Assembly: GCF_040611135.1 (NCBI RefSeq)
Contig: NZ_JBEXNL010000007.1
Span: forward strand, 159,700-223,699
Direction: 5' to 3'
Length of the DNA: 64,000 bases
Source of the DNA: Tsukamurella sp040611135
GTDB lineage: Bacteria; Actinomycetota; Actinomycetes; Mycobacteriales; Mycobacteriaceae
Shown: positions 8,275-15,934 of the stretch, one piece after another
Position numbering within the stretch: position 1 is the first letter of the stretch
How the letters are laid out: every line of letters starts with the position of its first letter
Notes under the pieces: model-generated
What the model saw: only the letters and a program-made list of their open reading frames with translations
Told to the model about the DNA's origin: nothing
Databases searched by the model: none
Program-made: the position numbers and the translations under genes

Positions 8275-9726
8275 TCAGCGCATGGCGGAGAGGATGTCCT
8301 GCACGCGGTCCTTGGCGTCACCGAAGAGCATCGCCGAGTTGTCGCGGAAGAACAGCGGGTTCTGGACGCCGGCGTAACCGGCGGCCATGGACCGCTTGAA
8401 GACGATCACGTTCTCGGCCTCCCACACGGTGAGCACGGGCATGCCCGCGATGGGGCTGCTCGGGTCCTCGGACGCGGCCGGGTTGACCGTGTCGTTGGCA
8501 CCGATCACCAGCACCACGTCGGTGTCCGCGAGGTCGTCGTTGATCTCGTCCATCTCGAGCACGATGTCGTACGGGACCTTCGCCTCGGCGAGGAGCACGT
8601 TCATGTGCCCGGGCAGGCGGCCGGCGACGGGGTGGATGCCGAACCGGACGTCGACGCCCTTCTTGCGCAGCTCGCTGGTGAGCTCGGCCACGCCGTACTG
8701 CGCCTGCGCCACGGCCATGCCGTAGCCCGGGGTGATGACCACGGACTTGGCGCCGGTGAGGAGCTCGGCGACCTGCTCGGCGTTGACCTCGCGGTGCTCG
8801 CCGTAGTCCTTGTCGTCCGCCGGGCCGGCCTCGATGCCGAAGCCACCCGCGATGACGGAGATGAACGACCGGTTCATCGCCTTGCACATGATGTAGCTCA
8901 GGTACGCACCCGAGGAGCCGACGAGCGCGCCGGTGACGATGAGCAGGTCGTTGCTCAGCAGGAAGCCCGACGCCGCCGCGGCCCAGCCGGAGTAGCTGTT
9001 GAGCATCGAGATGACGACGGGCATGTCGCCGCCGCCGATCGAGGCGACCAGGTGCCAGCCCAGGAACAGGGCGAGCGCGGTGATGACCCCGAGCAGGATC
9101 AGCGAGGCGGTGTCGTGGTGCGTGTCGCGAGCGACGTACACCGCGGTCAGAACGACGAACAGCACCAGCGAGCCGACGTTGATGAAGTTCTTGCCCGGCA
9201 GCATCAGCGGCGCCGACTTCATCTTTCCGGACAGCTTCCGGTTGGCGACGATCGACCCGGTCAGGGTGACCGCACCGATGAAGATGCCGATCGCGATCTC
9301 GGCCTCGTGGATGTTGGTCAGCGACCGGATGTCACCGGCGTTCACACCCGTGGTGTCGAAGCCCTCGAGGGCACCGTTCCAACCGATGAGCACGGCGGCG
9401 AGGCCGACGAAGGAGTGGAGCAGGGCGATCAGCTCCGGCATGCCCGTCATCTCGACGATGCGCGCGCGCCAGAATCCGATCAGGGCGCCGATGACGATGG
9501 CACCGGCCATGAGCACGACCGGCAGCCACTTCAGGTCAAGGCTGTCGAGATCGAAGACCTTCTTGAGCACCAGCGCGATGGTCGCGACGAGCGCGATGCC
9601 CATGCCGGTGATGCCGTAGGTCAGGCCGCTCTTGGAGGACTCGTGCTTGGACAGCCCGGCCAGCGAGAGGATGAACAGAAGCGACGCGACGATGTACGCC
9701 GCGGTGGCGATTGCGGTGATGGTCAT
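8275..9726 (-). CDS. pntB: NAD(P) transhydrogenase subunit beta
   Basis: The 483-residue beta subunit of the proton-translocating transhydrogenase moves hydride between NADH and NADP+ across the membrane. About eight membrane segments fill the N-terminal two-thirds (for example MTITAIATAAYIVASLLFIL). The C-terminal NADP(H)-binding domain III contains VVITPGYGMAVAQAQYGVAE, DVVLVIGANDTVNPAA and FKRSMAAGYAGVQNPLFF. It begins 3 nt after the pntA stop, so the two are co-translated. Confidence 0.96.
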   Translation of the reverse strand: MTITAIATAAYIVASLLFILSLAGLSKHESSKSGLTYGITGMGIALVATIALVLKKVFDLDSLDLKWLPVVLMAGAIVIGALIGFWRARIVEMTGMPELIALLHSFVGLAAVLIGWNGALEGFDTTGVNAGDIRSLTNIHEAEIAIGIFIGAVTLTGSIVANRKLSGKMKSAPLMLPGKNFINVGSLVLFVVLTAVYVARDTHHDTASLILLGVITALALFLGWHLVASIGGGDMPVVISMLNSYSGWAAAASGFLLSNDLLIVTGALVGSSGAYLSYIMCKAMNRSFISVIAGGFGIEAGPADDKDYGEHREVNAEQVAELLTGAKSVVITPGYGMAVAQAQYGVAELTSELRKKGVDVRFGIHPVAGRLPGHMNVLLAEAKVPYDIVLEMDEINDDLADTDVVLVIGANDTVNPAASEDPSSPIAGMPVLTVWEAENVIVFKRSMAAGYAGVQNPLFFRDNSAMLFGDAKDRVQDILSAMR

Positions 9727-9729
9727 GGA

Positions 9730-11256
9730 TCACGCCCCCTTGCTGAACATGGCGAGCATGCGGCGCGTGACCGCGAATCCACCGAAGATGTTGATCGAGG
9801 CGACCAGGATCGCGATCGTCGACAGCACGAGCACCGTCGTGTTGTCGCTGGCGATCTGCAGCAGCGCACCGACCACGACGACGCCGGAGATGGCGTTCGT
9901 CACCGACATCAGCGGCGTGTGCAGCGCGTGCGCCACGTTGCCGATGACGTAGTAGCCGATGACGATCGCCAGCATGAGCACGGTGAAGTGCTGCGGCAAC
10001 GGGTTGGGCGCGAAGCTGATCAGCAGGCCGAAGAGCACCACGCCGATCAGGGTGAGCGAGACCTTCTTGGACGCCGACATCGGCTCCTTGACGGGCTTCG
10101 GCTCCACCGCGGCAGCGGCTTCCGCCTTCGGCGCGGCCGAGACCTGCACCGGCGGCGGCGGGAACAGCAGCTCGCCCGCGCGGGTCACGGTGATCGACCG
10201 CTGGACCGGGTCCTCGAAGTCGAGCACGAGCTGCCCGTCCTTCTCGGGCGTCACCAGCTTGAGCAGGTTGACGAGGTTCGTGCCGTACAGCTGCGAGGCC
10301 TGCGCGGGTAGGCGACCCGCGAGGTCCGTGTACCCGATGATGGTGACGCCGTTGGGCGTCACGATCGCCTCGTCCTTGACCGCACCCGCGACGTTGCCGC
10401 CGTTCGAGGCTGCCATGTCGACGATGACGCTGCCCGGCTTCATCGAGGCGACCATCTCCTCCGTGATGATCCGCGGCGCGGGGCGCCCGGGGATCAGCGC
10501 GGTGGTGATGATGATGTCGACGTCCTTGCACTGCTCGGCGTACAGCTGCGCCTCGCGTGCCTTGTAGTCGTCGTCCATCTCCTTGGCGTACCCGGTGGCC
10601 GAGACCTCGGCCTTCTCGTTGGCCACGGAGAGGTACTCGCCGCCCAGCGAGGCGACCTGATCGGCCACCTCGGGGCGCGGGTCGGTGGCGCGGACGATCG
10701 CGCCGAGCGAGCCGGCGGCACCGATCGCGGCGAGGCCGGCGACGCCGGCACCCACCACGAGCACCTTGGCCGGCGGGACCTTGCCCGCGGCCGTGACCTG
10801 ACCCGTGAAGAACCGGCCGAAGACGTGCGCCGCCTCGACGACGGCGCGATAGCCGGCGATGTTCGCCATCGACGACAGGACGTCCATCGACTGCGCGCGC
10901 GAGATGCGCGGCACCGACTCCATGGCCAGCGCGGTCAGCTCACGGCGACGCAGGTCCTCGAGCAGCTCGGGGTTCTGGGCGGGTGCCAGGAGGCCCGCGA
11001 CGGTCGCGCCGGGGCGGATACCGTCGAGCTGCGCGGCCGACGGGGCGTTGACGCCCAGCACGATGTCCGCCGTGCGTGCATCACCGATCGACGCACCCGC
11101 CTCGACATAGGCCTCGTCCGAGAACGAGGACGCCGCACCGGCGCCCGAGTCCACGACGACCTCGTAACCGAGCTTGATCAGCTGGGCGACGGTGGCGGGG
11201 GTGGCGGCGACGCGGGTCTCGCCCGGCCGTGCCTCTTTCAAAGCTCCGATGATCAT
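9730..11256 (-). CDS. pntA: NAD(P) transhydrogenase subunit alpha (PntAA-PntAB fused)
   Basis: The 508-residue alpha subunit joins the NAD(H)-binding domain I and the short membrane part in one chain; in mycobacteria these are separate genes. The alanine-dehydrogenase-like N terminus reads MIIGALKEARPGETRVAATP, with the nucleotide fold VLVVGAGVAGLAAIGAAGSL near residue 165. A Pro/Ala linker with PPPPVQVSAAPKAEA follows, then about three membrane segments. ATG 11256 is preferred over GTG 11271 because GGGAG lies 8 nt upstream of it. Confidence 0.94.
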   Translation of the reverse strand: MIIGALKEARPGETRVAATPATVAQLIKLGYEVVVDSGAGAASSFSDEAYVEAGASIGDARTADIVLGVNAPSAAQLDGIRPGATVAGLLAPAQNPELLEDLRRRELTALAMESVPRISRAQSMDVLSSMANIAGYRAVVEAAHVFGRFFTGQVTAAGKVPPAKVLVVGAGVAGLAAIGAAGSLGAIVRATDPRPEVADQVASLGGEYLSVANEKAEVSATGYAKEMDDDYKAREAQLYAEQCKDVDIIITTALIPGRPAPRIITEEMVASMKPGSVIVDMAASNGGNVAGAVKDEAIVTPNGVTIIGYTDLAGRLPAQASQLYGTNLVNLLKLVTPEKDGQLVLDFEDPVQRSITVTRAGELLFPPPPVQVSAAPKAEAAAAVEPKPVKEPMSASKKVSLTLIGVVLFGLLISFAPNPLPQHFTVLMLAIVIGYYVIGNVAHALHTPLMSVTNAISGVVVVGALLQIASDNTTVLVLSTIAILVASINIFGGFAVTRRMLAMFSKGA

Positions 11257-11516
11257 GCGCAGCACTCCCACTGCTGTCCCCCGAACGGGGACATGGTCGG
11301 TTCACCGACGTTCATTGATTCGTTCCTGTCGTCCCTACCGGGGCACGCGGATGCGGCCCGGAGCTCCGGCAACAAGGGCGAGGACACACGCGCGTGCACC
11401 CCCGCCGCGGTGTGAACGGGGGCGGATCCCGTGAGGCGCCTGGGATCACCAGGCATCGGAGAAGACGTGGCCCGCCTGATGCTCAGAACAGTGGGCTGAC
11501 CATAACACACCCAAAC
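11257..11516. other. Upstream region of pntAB
   Basis: I see no gene in this 260-base stretch. On the minus strand a TATGGT hexamer near 11500, preceded by a T-rich stretch, could be the pntA -10 element. A short inverted repeat CCTGG-N5-CCAGG is near 11437. Confidence 0.35.
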
Positions 11517-12023
11517 TTACTCGAAAGTAGGATCCTTAGTGATATTAACCACCTGGTCGGGGCGGGTGTCTTCCGGCAGATCGACGCTCATGTAGCGATC
11601 GATGAGTGTCGCAAATGTGCGCAATTCGTCCGCCGACCAGTCGGCGGTCCGGGCGGCGATCCGGCGCCGCCACTCGCGGTCGGTGTCGGCCAGCACGCGC
11701 TCGGCGCGCTCGGTGAGGCGCAGCTGCCGCGACCTGGGATTCGCCGGATCGGCGTCGCGGCGGATGAGCCCCCGTCGTTCCAGGCCCGCGAGCTGACGGC
11801 TGGCGGTGGACTTGTCGATCGACACGGCCTCCGCGAGGTCGACGGCGCGAATGCCCGGCGACTCGTGCAACACGAACAGCAGGGTGAAGTCGACGTAGGA
11901 GACCTCCGCGCCGACGAACCTGGCGTCCGCACGGATCCGCTTGGCCAATCCGACGATGCCCCGCACGATGAGGTCGACGTCGTCGGGCGACCGCGATGGA
12001 GCTCCGCGCGCGGCCCCGGCCAT
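11517..12023 (-). CDS. MarR family transcriptional regulator
   Basis: The 168-residue protein has a MarR-type winged helix: VDLAEAVSIDKSTASRQLAGL is the recognition region (about residues 60-80), followed by a wing with RDADPANPRSRQLRLTE. The ligand is unknown. Its ATG overlaps the TGA of the upstream dehydrogenase by one base (TGATG), so the two are translationally coupled. It may regulate that operon or pntAB directly downstream. Confidence 0.88.
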   Translation of the reverse strand: MAGAARGAPSRSPDDVDLIVRGIVGLAKRIRADARFVGAEVSYVDFTLLFVLHESPGIRAVDLAEAVSIDKSTASRQLAGLERRGLIRRDADPANPRSRQLRLTERAERVLADTDREWRRRIAARTADWSADELRTFATLIDRYMSVDLPEDTRPDQVVNITKDPTFE

Positions 12024-12940
12024 CAGTAGCCCCGGTCCCGATCGATCACGGCGAGCGGCGCCATCCCGTTCGCGAACCGGCGCACGTTCACCTCGACGCG
12101 CTCGAGCAGCGCCGGACGCAGGTGCTGCGGCGGGTTCGCGACGTGCGGGGTGATGATCGCGTTCGGGATCGACCACAGGGGGTGCCCGTCCGGGAGCGGC
12201 TCGGGATCGGTCACGTCGAGGCCGACCCCGCCGATCCGGCCCCCGCGCAGCGCGGCGACCAGGGCGTCGGTGTCGATCAGCGACCCGCGCGCGACGTTGA
12301 CGATCCAGGAGTGCGGCTTCAGCTGCGCGAGGACCTCGGCGTTCACCAGGGCGCGGGTCTGCGGGGTCGACGGTGCCGCCACCACGACGTGATCGACGGT
12401 GGGCCACACCTCGTCGATCCGGTCCGCGGGGACGACCACGGCATCGTCGACGGGCCGGCCCGAGCGGTTGACCGCGACGACCTTGACGCCCAGCGCGCGC
12501 AGCGCGGGGATGAGGTCGCGACCGATGCCGCCCGCGCCGACCACGGCCACCGTCGAACCGCCGAGGCGGCCCGTCCGTGCGGCAGCCGCCGCGGCGTCCC
12601 ACGAGTCCTCCCGACGCCAGAGCCCACGGACCCCGGCGAGGAGCAGCGCCAGGGCCTGCTCGGCGACGGTGGCGGCGTACGCGCCGGCCGCGGAGGTGAA
12701 GACGACCTCCGGGTGGCGGGCGAGGGCGCCGCTGCCGAGGAAGCCCTCGATGCCGGCGAAGGGGAGTTGCACCCAGCGCACCCCCGAGGGGAGGTCGGGT
12801 AGCGGCGCGCGGGAATCGGTCCAGACGAGGCCGGACGCGCGCGACAGCGGGCCGGGGACGCCGCCGCCCGCGGTGATCGCGGCGTCGAAGTCGGGGTCGG
12901 CCTTCGGCCCCACGGCGATGACGGGTGCGTCCTGTGACAT
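12023..12940 (-). CDS. D-isomer-specific 2-hydroxyacid dehydrogenase
   Basis: The 305-residue NAD(P)-dependent dehydrogenase has the Rossmann motif VAVVGAGGIGRDL (about residues 130-142) and the family's catalytic trio: Arg in NVARGSLID, Glu in DPEPLPDGHPLW and His in ITPHVANP. It would reduce a 2-oxoacid to the D-2-hydroxyacid or the reverse; the substrate is not evident. It is the first gene of a two-gene unit with the MarR regulator. A -10-like hexamer lies 7 nt before the ATG. Confidence 0.92.
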   Translation of the reverse strand: MSQDAPVIAVGPKADPDFDAAITAGGGVPGPLSRASGLVWTDSRAPLPDLPSGVRWVQLPFAGIEGFLGSGALARHPEVVFTSAAGAYAATVAEQALALLLAGVRGLWRREDSWDAAAAAARTGRLGGSTVAVVGAGGIGRDLIPALRALGVKVVAVNRSGRPVDDAVVVPADRIDEVWPTVDHVVVAAPSTPQTRALVNAEVLAQLKPHSWIVNVARGSLIDTDALVAALRGGRIGGVGLDVTDPEPLPDGHPLWSIPNAIITPHVANPPQHLRPALLERVEVNVRRFANGMAPLAVIDRDRGY

Positions 12941-12947
12941 GCAGGAA

Positions 12948-12953
12948 AGCCTA
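12948..12953 (-). promoter_or_regulatory. -10 hexamer TAGGCT for the 2-hydroxyacid dehydrogenase (leaderless)
   Basis: TAGGCT on the minus strand ends 7 nt before the ATG at 12940. Confidence 0.5.
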
Positions 12954-13007
12954 GTGAGAGCGGGCGGACCGCGTGCCCAGCCGCGCCGACTCGCCGTGTG
13001 AAAACTG

Positions 13008-13049
13008 AGACTTGTGTTAACTCATGAGTCTCAAGTTAAGATTGAGACT
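13008..13049 (+). promoter_or_regulatory. Repeat-dense leaderless promoter with three TGAGACT copies
   Basis: TAAGAT (13037-13042) ends exactly 7 nt before the ATG at 13050. In about 40 bases upstream there are three copies of TGAGACT (two direct, one inverted), the perfect palindrome ACTCATGAGT, and TTAACT...AGTTAA as an outer inverted repeat. The last TGAGACT runs into the start codon. This looks like a multi-site repressor operator on the promoter. Confidence 0.6.
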
Positions 13050-13667
13050 ATGGCCACGCATTTCCTCGACCACGCGCAGCCCCGTCTCGCCGCGCTCCGT
13101 CGTCGCCTCGCCGCGACGACGATGGGCCGACGATTCGACGAGGTGCGGCCGACGACGACCTGGAAGGTGGCCAGTTCGGTCGTCTACTCCGGAATCATCG
13201 CGGTGGCCGTGATGGGCGCCGCGGTCCTGCTCCTGGGCGTCAAGCCCGCGAGCCCCGAGGTCGCGCCGGTCAGCGCGGTCGAGGTCGGGGACTGCGTGAC
13301 GGTGTCCGGCGGGAACGCCGTGCGCACGGGCTGCGACGGTGACGGCTTCAGCTTCGCCGTCGCGGAGAAGCTCGCCGCGAAGACCGCCTGCAGCGTGCCG
13401 AGCTACGCCCGCGTCGAATCCGCGGGCGCGACGCTGTGCGTAGTCCCGCGGCTCACGCTGGGCAGTTGCTATCAGGTCAAGCCCGACGCTGCCGCGACCA
13501 CGGACATCCGGCCCGTCACCTGCCCGACCGCGCTGGGCAGCGGACCGTCGAACGTGATCCGCGTGACCGAGCGCGCGGGCGGCGCCCCGCTGACCTGCCG
13601 GGGCTCGACGGCGCTCAACTACGCCGCACCGCAGCGCGTGAGCTACTGCATCGCTCCGGTGAACTAG
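13050..13667 (+). CDS. Single-pass membrane protein, hypothetical
   Basis: I do not recognise the family. The 205-residue product has a basic cytoplasmic N terminus (about residues 1-45), one membrane segment with VVYSGIIAVAVMGAAVLLLG, and an outer domain of about 135 residues. That domain has six or so Cys (VEVGDCVTV, RTGCDGDGF, KTACSVP, TLCVV, LGSCYQV, VTCPTAL), which suggests disulfides. The layout resembles LppU/SCO-type secreted domains that begin with VGDCV. The repeat-dense leaderless promoter implies tight control. It converges on the thioesterase gene. Confidence 0.75.
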   Translation: MATHFLDHAQPRLAALRRRLAATTMGRRFDEVRPTTTWKVASSVVYSGIIAVAVMGAAVLLLGVKPASPEVAPVSAVEVGDCVTVSGGNAVRTGCDGDGFSFAVAEKLAAKTACSVPSYARVESAGATLCVVPRLTLGSCYQVKPDAAATTDIRPVTCPTALGSGPSNVIRVTERAGGAPLTCRGSTALNYAAPQRVSYCIAPVN

Positions 13668-13678
13668 CCCGGACGCGG

Positions 13679-14176
13679 TCAGCGCCCCGCCGCCTGCTCG
13701 CCCCGTAGCGTCATGACGGTGCTGGTAGCGGTCATGACATCCTTGCCGTCGGTGTCGCGCGTGATGACGCAGGACCAGTGCGACACGGTGCGCCCGACGT
13801 GCGTCGCGCGGGCTGTAGCGGTGAGACCGCCGTCCCAGCTCGGCCGCAGGAAGGTCGCGGCGAGCCCGATGCTGGTGAAGCTCTCGCCCGGGCCCATCAG
13901 CGTGGAGCACGCCGTGCCGATCGCCGCGTCGGCGAGCTCCGTCAGGAAGCCGCCGTGCACGGTGCCCTGCTGGTTCCCGACCCGGTCGACGCGGGCGTCG
14001 ACCGCGAGGACGGCCTCCGCCTCGCCGATCACGATGAGCCTGAAGCCCAGCGTCCGGGAGATCGCGGTCGGGTACCGCATGTGCGTGCGATACTCCGGAC
14101 GCAGCGTCCCGTCGATCATGTGCCGCAGGTAGTCGAGGACGGGCAGGTCGACGGAACCCTCCTCCGCGGGCCCCAT
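13679..14176 (-). CDS. PaaI family hotdog-fold thioesterase
   Basis: The 165-residue protein has the PaaI/4HBT signature QQGTVHGGFLTELADAAIG (the HGG loop with a following Asp, about residues 70-88), which would hydrolyse acyl-CoA thioesters. The substrate is not known. Its ATG overlaps the TGA of the cupin gene upstream by one base (TGATG), so the pair is coupled. Confidence 0.88.
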   Translation of the reverse strand: MGPAEEGSVDLPVLDYLRHMIDGTLRPEYRTHMRYPTAISRTLGFRLIVIGEAEAVLAVDARVDRVGNQQGTVHGGFLTELADAAIGTACSTLMGPGESFTSIGLAATFLRPSWDGGLTATARATHVGRTVSHWSCVITRDTDGKDVMTATSTVMTLRGEQAAGR

Positions 14177-14544
14177 CAGTGGCTCCACGCCGGCTTGCCG
14201 CCGGCCGCGTTCGAGGTGACCGCCGGCCCGACGATGAGGAAGTGCGCCTCCGTCGGCGCCACCGGCGCGTGCTCGACGCCCGCGGGCACCGTGAAGAGGT
14301 CTCCCGGCTCCAGCACGACATCGCGATCCCGCAGCCGGACGGTCAGCTCGCCGTTGAGCAGCAGGAAGGTCTCGTCCTGGTCGTCGTGCGCGTGCCAGTC
14401 GACCTCGCCGATGCCCTTGGCCACCTTGAACAGGTTCCCGTTCGCGCGCCCGAGGATCCGCTGGTTCCAGTACTCCTGCAGCTCTTCCGCTTCCCGGAAG
14501 ACGTTGTGCTTGTCCACGCGCCCCAGTGTGCGCGGGGGAGACAC
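14176..14544 (-). CDS. Cupin domain protein
   Basis: This small beta-barrel protein (up to 122 residues) has the two cupin metal motifs: HAHDDQDETFLLLNGELTV (His-X-His and Glu) and GDLFTVPAGVEHAP (the second His). It is probably a metal-binding sugar/aromatic isomerase or small dioxygenase; the substrate is unknown. GTG 14544 has no ribosome site. An in-frame GTG at 14517 (VDKHNVFREAEEL) would give a more typical N terminus and is a real alternative. Confidence 0.82.
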   Translation of the reverse strand: MSPPRTLGRVDKHNVFREAEELQEYWNQRILGRANGNLFKVAKGIGEVDWHAHDDQDETFLLLNGELTVRLRDRDVVLEPGDLFTVPAGVEHAPVAPTEAHFLIVGPAVTSNAAGGKPAWSH

Positions 14545-14553
14545 GTCGCAGAA

Positions 14554-14569
14554 GTGCTAGGAATAGCAC
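14554..14569 (+). promoter_or_regulatory. Inverted repeat abutting the AraC/GlxA start codon
   Basis: GTGCTA-GGAA-TAGCAC sits immediately before the ATG at 14570 and overlaps a TAGGAA hexamer 6 nt before that ATG. A protein bound here would block a leaderless promoter, which suggests autoregulation and perhaps control of the divergent cupin/thioesterase unit. Confidence 0.55.
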
Positions 14570-15553
14570 ATGTCGCAAGAATCCTCGCAGCCGCGCTCGG
14601 TGGCGATCCTCGTCGACGAGGGCTCCAATCCCTTTGAGTTCGCGTGCGCATGCGAGGTCTTCGGCACCCGGCGAGCCGCTCAGCTGGGCTTCGAGCTCTA
14701 CCGGACCCGGGTGGTGGCCGCGCAGTCCGCGGTCCGGGTGCGCGACGGGTTGTTCACCCTCACCGGTGCCGCGGATCTCTCCGCGCTCGACCAGGCCGAC
14801 ACGATCGTCGTGCCCAACCGGCCGGACCCGCAGACCCCGAGTCGTGCGGACGTCGTGGCGGCGCTCCGGCACGCGCACGCCCGCGGCGCGCGGCTCGTCG
14901 GGCTGTGCACCGGCGCGTTCACGCTGGCCGAGGCGGGCCTGCTGGCCGGGCGCCCCGCCGCGGTGCACTGGCAGGTCGCCGAGCTGTTCCGGGAGTTGCA
15001 CCCGGACGTCGACGTCCGGCCGGGCGAGCTGTACGTCGACGACGGTGACGTACTCACCTCCGCGGGCAGCGCGGCGGCGCTGGACCTCGCGCTGCACATC
15101 GTCCGGACCGATCACGGCGCCGAGATCGCCAACCACGTGAGTCGGCGGCTGGTCTTCGCGGGCTTCCGCGACGGCGGGCAGCGGCAGTTCATCGAGCGCG
15201 CGGTGCCCGCGCCCCGACGCGTCCCGCTGTCGGCGACCCTGGACTGGGCGCAGGAGCGGCTCGACCGCCCACTCGGGGTGGCCGACCTCGCGCGGCACGC
15301 GAACGTCAGCCCCGCAACCCTGCACCGGCGGTTCCGCGACGAGCTCGGCACGACGCCGCTCGCCTGGTTGACGTCCGCCCGGGTCGCGTCGGCGCTGCGC
15401 CTGCTCGAGGGCACGCCGGCCACCATGGAGGACGTCGCGCACCGGTCGGGGCTCGGGACGGCCGCGAACCTGCGCGCCCTGGTCAAGCGCCGCACGGGGC
15501 TCTCACCCAGCGCCTACCGCTCGCGGTTCCGGGCGCCGGGAGTCCCCGCCTGA
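14570..15553 (+). CDS. GlxA-type AraC family regulator with DJ-1/PfpI domain
   Basis: The 327-residue regulator has an N-terminal DJ-1/PfpI domain (about 12-190) with the nucleophile-elbow GLCTGAFTLAEAGLL, followed by a C-terminal AraC helix-turn-helix pair (about 225-325). The last domain includes RHANVSPATLHRRFRDELG and the end motif RTGLSPSAYRSRF. It is divergent from the cupin/thioesterase pair, its likely target. The ligand is unknown. Confidence 0.9.
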   Translation: MSQESSQPRSVAILVDEGSNPFEFACACEVFGTRRAAQLGFELYRTRVVAAQSAVRVRDGLFTLTGAADLSALDQADTIVVPNRPDPQTPSRADVVAALRHAHARGARLVGLCTGAFTLAEAGLLAGRPAAVHWQVAELFRELHPDVDVRPGELYVDDGDVLTSAGSAAALDLALHIVRTDHGAEIANHVSRRLVFAGFRDGGQRQFIERAVPAPRRVPLSATLDWAQERLDRPLGVADLARHANVSPATLHRRFRDELGTTPLAWLTSARVASALRLLEGTPATMEDVAHRSGLGTAANLRALVKRRTGLSPSAYRSRFRAPGVPA

Positions 15554-15560
15554 CGCGGCG

Positions 15561-15590
15561 AGGGGCGGCCGGATCGATCCGGCCGCCCCT
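15561..15590. terminator. Perfect 30-bp palindrome between convergent genes
   Basis: The sequence from 15561 to 15590 is fully self-complementary around GATC and lies between the AraC gene and ptsH. It can act as a terminator in both directions; no U tract follows. Confidence 0.7.
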
Positions 15591-15609
15591 CCTGCGTACG
15601 CGGGTCCGC

Positions 15610-15867
15610 TCAGGCGTCCAGGTCCTGCGCGACGAGCGCGGCGATCGCATCGACGGTGCCCTGATCTGCGGATTCGACGGTGACCTCCACGCCCTGCTCG
15701 GCGCCCAGGGTCATGATCATCAGCGCCGAGCCGGCGTCCACCGGCTCGCCGCCGGCGACCGCGAGGGTGACCTCGTGGCCCGACTCGTTGACGGCATTGG
15801 CGATCACGGCGGCGGGGCGGGCGTGCAGGCCGACGGCCGATCCGACGGTGACGGTGGTGCTGGGCAT
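15610..15867 (-). CDS. ptsH: Phosphocarrier protein HPr
   Basis: The 85-residue small PTS protein carries the phosphorylated His in VGLHARPAAVIANAV (about residue 16) and the following Arg. It accepts phosphate from enzyme I and passes it to EIIA. GGAG lies just upstream of the ATG. It is the last gene of the fructose PTS operon, 67 nt after fruA. Confidence 0.96.
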   Translation of the reverse strand: MPSTTVTVGSAVGLHARPAAVIANAVNESGHEVTLAVAGGEPVDAGSALMIMTLGAEQGVEVTVESADQGTVDAIAALVAQDLDA

Positions 15868-15934
15868 GTCTCTCCTCGTGGGGTGGTGTTCTGCTCGGCG
15901 CGGCCGGTCGGCCGTGGAGCGCTCGGGTCCAGTA

